Assembly (NCBI GenBank): GCA_035388825.1
Contig: DAOOQQ010000046.1
Coordinates: forward strand, 1-36,761
Length of the DNA: 36,761 bases
Direction: 5' to 3'
From: MWAR01 sp035388825
GTDB taxonomy: Bacteria; Muiribacteriota; Ozemobacteria; Ozemobacterales; Ozemobacteraceae
The notes beneath the pieces are model-generated. The model ran no database searches. It saw only the letters and a program-made list of their open reading frames with translations, and was not told where the DNA came from. Positions 1 to 8,293 of this stretch are shown one piece after another. Position 1 is the first letter of the stretch; each line of letters opens with the position of its first letter. Made by a program: the position numbers and the translations under genes.

Positions 1-1
1 C

Positions 2-949
2 GGTCGGGATCGCCGCCATAGCCGGAGAAGGCATTCCCACGGGCGAAGGCGGGGGCGGCGGGGGCGTCACCAGGTGCGCCCAGGGGAGCGGCCCGGGAGG
101 CGGCGCGGATCCGCTCCTGGACGGGCTCGGAGCGGGAGCGATGGTCGGCACATGGAGCTGGAGAACGGGGCCGGTGACGGCCTGGGGAATCGGCGGCGGG
201 GGCGGCAGATGCCTGGCGGCGGCTTTCCGCGCGTCGAGCCGGCCAAGAGCTTCCCGGCATTTCGCGGCAACGCGGGGAAGCGGGTTTTCCCGGCCGCGGC
301 GCAGCATCTCCCGCATATCTTCCTGCGCAAAGACCGGCAGAAACGGGGCGACGGCCGAAGCCACCCACTCCTCCGAGTCATCGATGGCTTCATCGAGCGC
401 TTCGACCAGAAGAGGCCTGGGCGCAGCCTCGACGGCGGCAAAGGCCTCGCGGCCGACTCCGGCATCGGGATCCTCGATCATGGCAAGCACCCAGGCAACA
501 AGCCGGCCGTATCCCGTCGCCACGGCCGGTTTGCAGGCCACCATCCGCACATCGGGATCACAATGCCCCAGACAACTCGAGAGGAAACTCCAGACCTGCC
601 GGGGTGGTTTCGCCACGGTCGCGAGGGCGGCAATCAGACGAAGGCGGTGCCGGCGGGTTCCGGAGGCGGCCAGGTAATCCCAGGCCGTAGGGCCGAGACG
701 GTTATGCCCGTCTTTTTCCGCGAGGGCCTTCTCGATGATGCTTTCCTGCTGCGGATCGGGGGGATTCGCGCGGAGGGTCAGGGCGACCTGGGTCGCGAGA
801 ACGGCCAGTCCGCCGTCCTTTTCGCGCAGGGCGAGCTCATACAGCATCGGCAGCAGATCATGGCGCCGATGCGAAAGGACCCCGAAGACGGCCTTGCGGC
901 GTTTTTCGGGGTCCGGGTCTGACAGTCCCGCAACCAGGTCGTCAATCAC
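2..949 (-). CDS. HEAT-repeat protein with proline-rich tail (3' end cut by window edge)
   Basis: The frame stays open from a GTG at 949 to the window edge (316 codons), with an in-frame TGA just upstream of the GTG, so the start is well constrained. Residues 1 to about 205 are helical pairs with HEAT-like spacing: charged PDPEKRRKAV-type openings, then hydrophobic helices, and a later unit starting DPDVRMVACK. From about residue 215 the chain becomes rich in Pro, Ala and Ser, including runs of six prolines, and is probably disordered. HEAT repeats are protein-binding scaffolds; some relatives are lyase-like repeats or signalling adaptors, but no catalytic motif is visible. The start lies 7 bases after the FmdB-like stop, so the two are probably cotranscribed. 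No strong ribosome site sits close to the GTG. The C-terminus is unknown because the gene leaves the window. Confidence 0.72.
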   Translation of the reverse strand, partial: MIDDLVAGLSDPDPEKRRKAVFGVLSHRRHDLLPMLYELALREKDGGLAVLATQVALTLRANPPDPQQESIIEKALAEKDGHNRLGPTAWDYLAASGTRRHRLRLIAALATVAKPPRQVWSFLSSCLGHCDPDVRMVACKPAVATGYGRLVAWVLAMIEDPDAGVGREAFAAVEAAPRPLLVEALDEAIDDSEEWVASAVAPFLPVFAQEDMREMLRRGRENPLPRVAAKCREALGRLDARKAAARHLPPPPPIPQAVTGPVLQLHVPTIAPAPSPSRSGSAPPPGPLPWAHLVTPPPPPPSPVGMPSPAMAAIPT

Positions 950-955
950 GCATAC

Positions 956-1345
956 TCAGGCAGCGCAGGCCTGCTCCTTGCCGCCGTTTCCCCCGGTCGA
1001 GGCGATGGTGCCGCCGGACGAGCCATTGGAACCGGTCGACGTGTCGGCAGGTTTCGCGGAAGAGGCCGTCGAGGCGCCGCCGGAGCCGCCATCCGTCTTC
1101 GGGGCGGGCGTGGCGGGTGTGGCAGGAGTGGAATCCTTGTCGCGGCTCTGGGCTTCGATATAGCCCGAACTTCTATAGTCCGTAGTATAGAACCCCGAGC
1201 CTTTGAAGATGATCGAACTGGCCGAAAGCAGTTTTTTTCCGGCCGTTCCGCAGGTGGGGCACATCTGGGGATCCGTGCATTTCATCGAGTGAAACGCGTC
1301 GAACTTTTTCTCACACGCGGGGCAAAAGTAACTATATGTCGGCAT
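956..1345 (-). CDS. FmdB/CxxC-type zinc-ribbon regulatory protein
   Basis: The 129-residue protein begins MPTYSYFCPACEKKF and continues to a second CPTCG pair about 20 residues later. This is the classic FmdB N-terminal zinc ribbon (four cysteines as two CxxC or CxxCG knuckles, residues 8-11 and about 31-34). The ATG at 1345 is chosen because an ideal AGGAGGA site lies five bases upstream. A longer open frame reaching 1453 would cross the promoter and lacks such a site. After the conserved GSGFY-TDYRSSGY segment, the last 60 or so residues are low-complexity Ser, Thr, Gly, Ala and Pro, making the tail unusually long for this family. FmdB proteins are often called putative regulatory proteins, but their function is poorly defined. 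The gene has its own likely promoter at 1425-1453 and is followed after 7 bases by the HEAT-repeat gene. Confidence 0.88.
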   Translation of the reverse strand: MPTYSYFCPACEKKFDAFHSMKCTDPQMCPTCGTAGKKLLSASSIIFKGSGFYTTDYRSSGYIEAQSRDKDSTPATPATPAPKTDGGSGGASTASSAKPADTSTGSNGSSGGTIASTGGNGGKEQACAA

Positions 1346-1424
1346 ATTCGTCCTCCTGTGTGTGACACCCGGTCGAGGAGAGGGTTGGTTCGTTCTGGCA
1401 CTCGGGATGAACGAGTGCTTACAG

Positions 1425-1453
1425 AAGATACCACATGCCGGGAACCAGTTCAA
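1425..1453 (-). promoter_or_regulatory. Sigma-70-type promoter for the FmdB-like gene, with leader hairpin
   Basis: On the minus strand the site reads TTGAAC, a 17-base spacer, then TATCTT, with TG one base before the -10 (extended -10). Transcription should start near 1418. An inverted repeat, GCACTCG (1418-1412) and CGAGTGC (1404-1398) with a 7-base loop, would then form a hairpin at the very 5' end of the mRNA. No T-run follows the hairpin, so it is not a good terminator for the methyltransferase gene ending at 1495. The promoter assignment is by consensus match only. Confidence 0.5.
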
Positions 1454-1494
1454 GAACCAGCTACGAGTTGCCGGTGGCGACGAAACGCAGGGCT

Positions 1495-3057
1495 TCAGTC
1501 TGCCGCAAGTCGCGCGAGAATAGCGGCAGGATCCCTGTCGGGGAAGTAACAGGCGGCGACCGCAACCGACAGGGCGTCGAGCAGGTCACGCGGCAGGGGG
1601 ATTCCGGCCGGGCTCCGCTCGAGACGGCGCACGCGTTCCTCCACGGCGGCGCGCCGCGCCGCGTCGGCCAGGGGAACGGGGATCGAACGAACCTGAGTGA
1701 CCGTAACGTGAAAACTGAAATACGTTCCGGCGAACCAGGCATTCACAAGCGGAGAGTTCAACAGTCCGACGAGATACTCGAGGGTGAAGGGCGGCTCGGG
1801 ATTCGAAATATATGACAATGAATTTTTCGGGAAGAACCCGTCCCGATCGAGCACAGCGACGAGGCGCACGGGCAGGGTTTCATGCCGGAGATTCTGGTAC
1901 AGGATCTTCTCCCCCCGGAACACCTCGGGATCCCCGGCGTAGGCCAGGTGTGGCCCGTAGTCGAGATACAGCCCCGCCCACCGGATCCGGAACGGCTCGA
2001 TTTCCCGTCCGCGCAGGACGGGAACGGACGTCTTTCCAGCGGGTGAAGCCGATACGAATTTCGAGGCTTTCCCTTCGCGGCGAAGCGCCTCCTGAATCCC
2101 GACCCCGACACGGGCGATCCCTCCCAGCCGGGGGTGGTCCGTCGTCATGCCGTCGAACAGGTTCTTCCGATCCGGATCGGCCAGTGCCGTGCGCAGTCCC
2201 GTCGGCTGCAGAAAGGAAGCCGCCGGGGCGGTCCGCCGGATCCGCCAGCCGCCCGCACCGTCATATCCATCGGCAACGAGGATCGTGCCGTCATCCGGCG
2301 TCTCGTTCCGGATCTCGGTCACGACGGGAATCACCCCGGGGGCTTCGGCGAAAAATCGCGTCGGCAGAAGAAACAGACGCCGGGCGGCATGTTCCCCGAA
2401 CACGAAGCGCCGGATTTTCGCGCACTGGTGGTTCACCAGCCAGGTGTGCGACGTCAGCATGAGCAACGCCCCGCCCGGCTCCAGGCGCCGCAGGCCGCCT
2501 TCGATGAAAAACGTGTAGAGGTCCTTTTCGCCTTCCGCCGTGGCATACCGCCGGCTCAGTTCGGCACGCACCTCTTCGGCGAGGTTCACCCGGTACGGCG
2601 GGTTGCCGAGCACCAACCGGAACCTCCCGGGGGGCGGATCGAGCAGAAAATCCCGCCGTTCGAGCACCGGGATGCCGCCGCGCGGGGCACAGGCGAGAAG
2701 CCGTGCCAGGCAGACGAGCAATGCCTCGGCATCGAGATCCGATCCGTGAAGACCTTCGAGCGGCCGCTCCCGGCCATGCCTGACACGCGCCCCGACGAGC
2801 GGCACGAGGAATCCCCCGTCCCCGCAGGCGGGATCGAGCACCCTCCCCGCCTCCGCACCAAGCCCGGTTTCAGCGAGCAGGGCCGTCACCAGGGCTTCCG
2901 GCGTGTAATACTGGCCGGCCCCGCGACGGCGCGACCGGTGCCGGCATTCCAGGTCGGGCGCGGGACCGGCGGCCGTTTCCTTCAGGGGATACTCGGCGTC
3001 GGCCAGAGACAACACCCATGGGTATATATCAGAAGAAATATCAACTGCCCGAAGCAC
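1495..3057 (-). CDS. N6-adenine DNA methyltransferase (Eco57I/TaqI-like)
   Basis: This 520-residue class I SAM-dependent enzyme has motif X (GQYYTPEALV, residues 48-57), motif I (DPACGDGGFL, 75-84) for SAM binding and the catalytic motif IV (GNPPY, 151-155) of adenine-N6 methylases. Residues about 310-460, with LRGREIEPFRI and NSLSYISNP, resemble the TaqI-like target-recognition domain. There is no N-terminal PD-(D/E)xK nuclease of the kind seen in the roughly 1000-residue type IIG enzymes, and no restriction gene is adjacent. It therefore looks like an orphan or solitary methylase, or half of a split system. The start is uncertain: the GTG at 3057 is the only normal start codon I find downstream of the Wzz-like gene, but the frame stays open further upstream and reads like protein (HLKLHAWFADWIG), so a non-standard start is possible. 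It lies 71 bases after the Wzz-like gene. Confidence 0.85.
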   Translation of the reverse strand: MLRAVDISSDIYPWVLSLADAEYPLKETAAGPAPDLECRHRSRRRGAGQYYTPEALVTALLAETGLGAEAGRVLDPACGDGGFLVPLVGARVRHGRERPLEGLHGSDLDAEALLVCLARLLACAPRGGIPVLERRDFLLDPPPGRFRLVLGNPPYRVNLAEEVRAELSRRYATAEGEKDLYTFFIEGGLRRLEPGGALLMLTSHTWLVNHQCAKIRRFVFGEHAARRLFLLPTRFFAEAPGVIPVVTEIRNETPDDGTILVADGYDGAGGWRIRRTAPAASFLQPTGLRTALADPDRKNLFDGMTTDHPRLGGIARVGVGIQEALRREGKASKFVSASPAGKTSVPVLRGREIEPFRIRWAGLYLDYGPHLAYAGDPEVFRGEKILYQNLRHETLPVRLVAVLDRDGFFPKNSLSYISNPEPPFTLEYLVGLLNSPLVNAWFAGTYFSFHVTVTQVRSIPVPLADAARRAAVEERVRRLERSPAGIPLPRDLLDALSVAVAACYFPDRDPAAILARLAAD

Positions 3058-3128
3058 GTCAGCCGGACGGCCGTTCAGGCTGCGGCCATGCAGGCGGCCG
3101 ATCCAGTCGGCGAACCAGGCGTGAAGCT

Positions 3129-4394
3129 TCAGATGCCCGCGGCCGGCGCATCCGCCGTGTTCCGGCCCCTGCCCTTCGCGGCCTCCTCCCGGCGCCGCTT
3201 TTCGAGAAACTCGATGAAGAAGGCCAGAAACACGCCCAGCATCCCGGCCGTGATACCGGACAGAATCACGATCAGCGAGCGTTTCGGCTTCGACTTGCGT
3301 TCGGCCGGGTACGGACGGTCGATGACCTCGAACTGACTGCCTTCCTCGGCTTCGGAAATCTTGGCCATCTCATGCTGCTCGGTGAGCGTCGCGAACACCT
3401 TTTCCTTCACCTTCAGCTCGCGCATAAGCCGTGCATACTGCAATGCAAGTTCGGGAATCCCCTCGAGCCGCTTCTCCACGTCGCCGATCGCCTTGTCGAG
3501 AGCTTTCTGCCGCGCCTCTTCCGATACCTTCTGGCTTTCGATCCGCACCAGTTCGGGCAGATTGCCCATCGATTTGAGCAGGCTCTCCTGCATTTTCAGG
3601 GCCACATCGCTCTCGATCTTCGAGGACTCGAGCTTCACCAAGCTCTCGACCACGGCCCGTGCCTGCTCGTCGATCGCCACGAGTTTGTTCGCATCCTGAA
3701 ACTGCTTGAACTTCGTTTCGGCGGCCTCGAGCTCTCCATCGACCTTCGCGAGCTGTTCCTCGATGAACTGGCGTTTCTTCGTCGCCGGCCCCTTCGCATA
3801 CGCATTCAGGTTGCTGATGTATGTCTCCGCGATCTGCGCAGAAAGCGACGCCGACTTTGTCTCGGCCGTGATGGTGATCAAGCCGTCCTTGTCCTTCGAA
3901 ACCGACACAACGTCCCCGACGAGCTTGACCAGATCATCCCGCTTGATCTCGGGGTCGGGGTTGTCCCCCACCAGGAACGCATTCGTCGCAACGCCGAACT
4001 GCTCGATGATCCGGAACGACATGTCGTCGCTCTTGAGATAGGCCATCAGATACTCGGCCCCGCCGCCGCCGCCCAGGCCGCCGAGCATCCCGGCCATCGG
4101 CAGGCTGCTCAAAAGAGCGCTCATGCCGCCTCCGCCGCCCTTGGCATGGACGAAGATCGTGGCCTTCGATTTGAAGAAGTTGGGCATGGTCAGGCTGTAC
4201 AGAGCCGCGACGACGGCAACCACGAAGGGCATGACCAGCACGAGTTTCCAGTGTTTCCAGAGCACCTTGCCGAGTTCGAACAGATCGATCTCGTCGTCGT
4301 CCATGCCCATCATGATCTCGCGCTTGATGAGCTCCTGCTTGATTTCCTTCTTCAGGGATTCGGTATCGATTTCGTTGTTGCGTTCGGTCGTCAT
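3129..4394 (-). CDS. Wzz/GNVR-type polysaccharide co-polymerase
   Basis: The 421-residue protein has the chain-length-determinant layout: a cytoplasmic N-terminus, TM1 at about 50-70, a large periplasmic region rich in coiled coil (about 200-345), and TM2 at about 374-396. A GNVR-like segment with a proline motif (FEVIDRPYPAERKSKP) lies immediately before TM2. It would set the length of, or help export, a Wzy-dependent polysaccharide in the inner membrane. No C-terminal BY-kinase domain is present; the tail ends after about 25 basic residues. A glycine-rich insertion (two GGGGG runs near 85-112) sits in the periplasmic part and is unusual. Its ATG overlaps the TGA of the GlmL-like gene (ATGA), so it is translationally coupled to that cluster. 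No glycosyltransferases are nearby. Confidence 0.88.
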   Translation of the reverse strand: MTTERNNEIDTESLKKEIKQELIKREIMMGMDDDEIDLFELGKVLWKHWKLVLVMPFVVAVVAALYSLTMPNFFKSKATIFVHAKGGGGGMSALLSSLPMAGMLGGLGGGGGAEYLMAYLKSDDMSFRIIEQFGVATNAFLVGDNPDPEIKRDDLVKLVGDVVSVSKDKDGLITITAETKSASLSAQIAETYISNLNAYAKGPATKKRQFIEEQLAKVDGELEAAETKFKQFQDANKLVAIDEQARAVVESLVKLESSKIESDVALKMQESLLKSMGNLPELVRIESQKVSEEARQKALDKAIGDVEKRLEGIPELALQYARLMRELKVKEKVFATLTEQHEMAKISEAEEGSQFEVIDRPYPAERKSKPKRSLIVILSGITAGMLGVFLAFFIEFLEKRRREEAAKGRGRNTADAPAAGI

Positions 4395-7375
4395 GATGCG
4401 ATGATCTCCAGGTTGGCCCGCGGGACGACGATCGTTTCGTCGCCGGCAGGCAGATGCAGTTCGGCCACGCGGACCCGGGCACCCGTCGCGAGAACCGCCG
4501 GTATTTCGGGAAGCGCGGTCACGCGGCCGAAGGCCCCGAACCGGCTTCCCCGAATCAGACGGACTTCGGATCCGATCCGGAGGCCGTGCCCGGTGGCTGT
4601 CCCGTCGGACGCCCCGGCCGCGCCATCCAAAGGTATCACAATTTCGGGTCGAATGGAGCCGGCTCGTATCTGGGTGGTGCCGTCGATCGCGGCAGCCCGC
4701 CCCCGATGCGCATGTAGAAGGCTCGAGGCCCGTTCCGACATCGGCAGAGAGCCGAATCCCTCGGTCAGAACGAGAGGGAACGGGGGGCGCGCGGCCCCGG
4801 TCAGCATGCGGCCAACCGGCAGGCCCAGCCAGCGTTCGAGTTCCTGCGCCGGCAGGCTCCCCGTGATCACCCCCGCAACCCCGGCTGCGGCGGCCCGGTC
4901 GAGAACGCCGGCATCGATGGGATCTGGGAAGACGAGAATGGCCTTTGCGGCATCCGTTCCGGTGATCTGCCCGGCTTCAGCCATCGTCAGTGGCCCGCGG
5001 GCTTCGCCGCCGACGCCGAACACCCCCTGGATGAACGCGGCGTCGCAGGCGATGACGGCACCGCCTCCCTCGTGCACTTCGAGAACGACTCCCGAGACAT
5101 GGGCCACCAGGTCGACCGGCGTCGGGGCAAGGCGGACGAGGGCGTGGCCCGTCAGGGGTGAAACGCTTTCGAGCAGGCCATCGGCCGGGGACACGACCGT
5201 CTCGGAAAACAGACCGAACCACCCCTTCACCTCGGCGATCGGCTCGCCGGCACGTACCGGCGCGCCGGTCGGCATTTTCAGATACCCCCCGACCTCTCCG
5301 GGAAGACAGCCAAGAGGTCCCGCAAGCGGAACCGGCACCGCCGCGCCCGGGAGCAGCGCCCGAGCGATCACCTGCTCTCCCCCGACAGGGTCACCCGCCC
5401 GCACCAGCACCTCTCCCGGCACGGGCAGCCGGCGGATTTTCCGGATCCCGACATGCCCGGAAAGCGCCAGCCCCGGCACATAGGCTCTCTCGGGGCGTGT
5501 CTCAGGTCCCGGCAACGGCACGGTCCGGAGCGAAATGGCCGACTCGGCGGCCCTGGCCGCTGCGGTCTCGAGCAGGGCAAGCCAGGCCCGGATCGATTCG
5601 GCACGCGCCGTCGCCTCGTTGGGAAGGTTCAGAGGCCGGCCGCGCAGATCGATGACGATGCCGACGGCCCCGCCGCGCACCAGGGCCCGCACCGTCTTCC
5701 CAGGTCCGGCTCCCATATCGAGAGCCGGGGACGGGGTCACGGTCAGACCCGCCGTTTCTGCCGGTCCCAGCGGGATGGCATCGAATGCACCGAATATATA
5801 TCTTTTTTGATATAATTCTTTTCCCTGGATCTCGATCTTCACATCGAGATAGTCCCGGGACTCGTTCCCGGTCCCCGTCGGGGCGATACAGGCGCCGAGC
5901 CGCACCAGGCACTCCCGGTCGAACGTGTCCAGCGCGGCATCGGCATCGAGACGGCTCATCGCCCCGAGGTGTGGCATCATGAAGACCGAGTCGACGGCCA
6001 GGGCCGTGATCCCCTCCGGCTGCACCGCGTCGATCAGGATCGCTGCGGCCTGGCCGCGCGAAGGAGCATGGGAAAGCACTCCGCCCGAGCCGATGATCAA
6101 CCCGAGGCGGCCGGGATGCACCACCGACTCTCCCGACGGTTCCCGGGAAAGCAGATCGTCGATCCGGCCCTCGCGGCGCGTGCCCTTCAGCTCCGCCGCG
6201 AGACTGCGATGTTGGCCGAACGCGAGCCGGATCGCCTCGCGGGCCGTCGCCTGTTCGAGGAGCAGTTCCTCGCGGGAATCCGGAATCGTCGTGGGGCGCA
6301 GCATTTTATTCGCGAGGATATTCCGGGCGTCCTCTTCGTCCATCGGCACGGGAAGCCAGCGCATCACGGCGTCGTATCCGGCCTCGGCCGCCACGTTGCC
6401 CATCGAGTAGCTCATGCCGAGGTTCGCCGCGACGGTCTTGCGATACACGCCGCCGATGATTGAGAAAACATCCGTCGTCGCCCCGCCGATGTCGATTGCG
6501 ACGACGTTCCCGCCTTCGCGCGCCGCGAACCGTTCGAGCAGTTCCCCGACGGCGGCCGGCGTCGGCAGCACCGGGGTGTCCGTCATGCCGACCAGGGCGG
6601 CATAGCCGGGAGCCTGGCGCATGACGTGTTCCAGAAACGATGCCTGGAGATCGCGCCGGGCAGGGCCGAGACGTTCCTGTTCCATCGTTGGCCGTATATT
6701 TTCTGTCGCATCGAACGAGAACGCGTCGGAAAGGCGTTTTCGCAGGGCATCGCAGGCCATCGCGTTCCCCGCATACAACAGCGGAACGCGATCCTGCCCG
6801 GGCAGCCGCGGTTTCGGGGCAGCGGCGACGAGCAGTTCGGCCAATTCGAACACCTGGGCCGTCGCCCCGCCGTCGACCCCACCCGAAAGGAGGATCAGAT
6901 CGGGCCGCAGGCTCCTGATCCGTTCGATCCGTTCCCAGGCCGGCCGGCCGTCGTCGACGGCGAGGGTTTCGACGACGATCGCCCCGGCCCCCAGCGCCGC
7001 CCGCTGCGCCGACTCGGCGGACATCGCGCGCACGATGCCCGCCACGAGCACCTGTAACCCGCCCCCTGCCGAGCTGGTCGCGACGAAGGCATCCACACCC
7101 CCCGCCGTCGTCGCAGGTCTCACAAGCGTTCCGCCGGCTTCGCCGGCGAGACGGATGCCGCTCACCTCTTCCAGCTCGGCGATCGCGTTCCAGACGCCCT
7201 GCATCACGTCGGCCACGGGCGGTTCGACCGTCGTCGGCGCCTCGCCGCGGCCTTCCAGACGCCATCCGTCGCCGAATCGGCCGAACAGGATCGCTTTCGT
7301 GGTGGTGCTGCCGCAGTCGATCGCCAGCAGCCGGCTCAGCCGCTCTTCGGCCCCCGAGATCCGCTCACCGGCCAT
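4391..7375 (-). CDS. GlmL/MutL-type ASKHA ATPase fused to ~500-residue C-terminal extension
   Basis: Residues 13 to about 495 match the glutamate mutase L (GlmL/MutL) family. They contain the ASKHA phosphate-1 loop (DCGSTTTKAIL, 20-30), the phosphate-2 loop (DIGGATTDVFS, 295-305), a GSGGVLSH segment (429-436) and the typical VDSVFMMPHLG stretch. GlmL genes accompany B12-dependent glutamate mutase, where the protein is thought to act as a chaperone or activator. Normal GlmL ends near 460-480 residues. Here another 500 follow: a beta-rich region, two barrel-sandwich-like stretches (VRAGDPVGGEQVIA near 660; VRAGEPIAEVKG near 707), an IQGVFGVGGEARGPL segment (about 782-796) and a KOW-like beta end (about 935-994). 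No glutamate mutase S/E gene is present. The gene begins 3 bases after the 81-aa gene and overlaps the Wzz-like gene by ATGA. This is not the mismatch-repair MutL. The role of the fusion is unknown. Confidence 0.85.
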   Translation of the reverse strand: MAGERISGAEERLSRLLAIDCGSTTTKAILFGRFGDGWRLEGRGEAPTTVEPPVADVMQGVWNAIAELEEVSGIRLAGEAGGTLVRPATTAGGVDAFVATSSAGGGLQVLVAGIVRAMSAESAQRAALGAGAIVVETLAVDDGRPAWERIERIRSLRPDLILLSGGVDGGATAQVFELAELLVAAAPKPRLPGQDRVPLLYAGNAMACDALRKRLSDAFSFDATENIRPTMEQERLGPARRDLQASFLEHVMRQAPGYAALVGMTDTPVLPTPAAVGELLERFAAREGGNVVAIDIGGATTDVFSIIGGVYRKTVAANLGMSYSMGNVAAEAGYDAVMRWLPVPMDEEDARNILANKMLRPTTIPDSREELLLEQATAREAIRLAFGQHRSLAAELKGTRREGRIDDLLSREPSGESVVHPGRLGLIIGSGGVLSHAPSRGQAAAILIDAVQPEGITALAVDSVFMMPHLGAMSRLDADAALDTFDRECLVRLGACIAPTGTGNESRDYLDVKIEIQGKELYQKRYIFGAFDAIPLGPAETAGLTVTPSPALDMGAGPGKTVRALVRGGAVGIVIDLRGRPLNLPNEATARAESIRAWLALLETAAARAAESAISLRTVPLPGPETRPERAYVPGLALSGHVGIRKIRRLPVPGEVLVRAGDPVGGEQVIARALLPGAAVPVPLAGPLGCLPGEVGGYLKMPTGAPVRAGEPIAEVKGWFGLFSETVVSPADGLLESVSPLTGHALVRLAPTPVDLVAHVSGVVLEVHEGGGAVIACDAAFIQGVFGVGGEARGPLTMAEAGQITGTDAAKAILVFPDPIDAGVLDRAAAAGVAGVITGSLPAQELERWLGLPVGRMLTGAARPPFPLVLTEGFGSLPMSERASSLLHAHRGRAAAIDGTTQIRAGSIRPEIVIPLDGAAGASDGTATGHGLRIGSEVRLIRGSRFGAFGRVTALPEIPAVLATGARVRVAELHLPAGDETIVVPRANLEIIAS

Positions 7376-7378
7376 CGT

Positions 7379-7624
7379 TCATCCCCCCCGCTCGAGCCGC
7401 TCGATCTCGTCGAGGAGCCGCTCGATCCCGCCGCGTTCCGAAACCACACGCCCGAACAGCGCCGACAGGCTCCCGGGGGGAAGCAGCGTCGTCAGCGGGG
7501 CGGCCGCCTCACACCCGGCTGCCGCGATTCCGCCGAGAGGGCGCAGGGACTCGAGCAGAAACACCGCCGGGCCGCTCCAGCCCCGGCGCACGATTTCCCG
7601 TGCCAGCAGCGCGATCTCGTCCAT
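7379..7624 (-). CDS. Small 81-aa protein of the GlmL membrane cluster
   Basis: I do not recognise a named family. The protein is 81 residues: an N-terminal acidic/hydrophobic helix (MDEIALLAREIVRRG), a segment SGPAVFLLESLRPLGGIA that could be amphipathic or half-membrane, then a C-terminal helix rich in Glu and Arg. It starts with ATG and sits only 3 bases after the stop of the 221-aa membrane gene and 3 bases before the GlmL-like start. Such tight packing argues that it is real and made in step with its neighbours. It might be an adaptor between the membrane proteins and the GlmL-like ATPase; that is inference from position only. Confidence 0.68.
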   Translation of the reverse strand: MDEIALLAREIVRRGWSGPAVFLLESLRPLGGIAAAGCEAAAPLTTLLPPGSLSALFGRVVSERGGIERLLDEIERLERGG

Positions 7625-7627
7625 GGA

Positions 7628-8293
7628 TCACCAGATGCCGAGCCAGTCCGAGAGCAGGAACTGGAACCGGCCGATCAGGATCGAGATGCGGCCCATCACC
7701 GCGGCGCCGAACAAGGCTCCGAATCCGATCATCAGCAGGGTGATGCCGAACCGGGCCGTCGCGGCCCGCACCCGGCCCCGGTGCTCGGTGCTGAAGAAAA
7801 AGTAGAACAGGCAGGCGACGGTTCCGAACGTCATGATCACATTCGAAACGCTCGTCCAGGGAGCGCCGGGAACCCAGAGAGGCGTGATCGCCTTGCGAAC
7901 CTGCGGGATCAGGATCTGCTGGATCGAGTAGACGACGGTGAGTCCCGTTCCCACGCCCAGATAGAAGCCCACCGTCGCCCGACTGAGCCAGGCTCTCGCC
8001 GGGCTGAGGCGGAACAGCATCAGGCAGCCGAGCACGAGCGGCACGAGGAACAGCGGCTCGGCATCGGGGGGCGCCCCCTGTCCCGCGGCCCCGAACAGCC
8101 CCGGCCAGAGGCGCGCGAGCAGAAGGGGGCGCAGCACCGCGTGGAAATACACCGTCGAGGCGTAGTAGCCGGCGGAAGCGCCGACGAAGAGGTTTTCGGC
8201 GAACCGGAAGGCGCGGTTGTCCCCCCAGAGGAAGCTGAAGAGGCACAGCGTCATCGCCGCCCCGACCCACACGGTCAGGCTCTCCATGGTCAT
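7628..8293 (-). CDS. Polytopic membrane protein of the GlmL cluster (221 aa)
   Basis: The 221-residue protein contains about six hydrophobic spans (roughly 7-25, 35-55, 80-98, 104-126, 150-167 and 180-203) with short, partly basic loops. No catalytic or transporter signature is obvious, and it does not show the EAA loop of ABC permeases. The ATG overlaps the stop of the preceding gene (ATGA at 8293-8290), and the next gene starts 3 bases after its own stop, so it belongs to one translationally coupled set. The family is probably conserved but uncharacterised. It is likely an inner-membrane subunit of the complex that I infer for this cluster. Confidence 0.75.
   Translation of the reverse strand: MTMESLTVWVGAAMTLCLFSFLWGDNRAFRFAENLFVGASAGYYASTVYFHAVLRPLLLARLWPGLFGAAGQGAPPDAEPLFLVPLVLGCLMLFRLSPARAWLSRATVGFYLGVGTGLTVVYSIQQILIPQVRKAITPLWVPGAPWTSVSNVIMTFGTVACLFYFFFSTEHRGRVRAATARFGITLLMIGFGALFGAAVMGRISILIGRFQFLLSDWLGIW

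Noticed and set aside
74..922. Plus-strand open frame of 282 codons at the left edge
   Set aside because: Its exact complement in the same codon register is the HEAT-repeat gene, whose protein has coherent repeats and a Pro-rich tail; the plus-strand product looks random.
3018..5483. Very long open frame on the plus strand (821 codons), and similar ones at 15088-17433, 27626-29818 and 31817-33535
   Set aside because: They lie fully opposite well-supported genes (Wzz/GlmL, Wzy-TPR, rpoN/mutS2, glmS), have Arg/Pro/Gly-rich or Asp/His/Gln-rich composition, and show no domain or ribosome site. GC-rich DNA produces such antisense frames.
4391..7375. Reading the GlmL/MutL protein as the mismatch-repair MutL because mutS2 is in the window
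   Set aside because: It has ASKHA phosphate loops and no GHKL ATPase motifs; the shared name is accidental, and MutS2 does not act with MutL.
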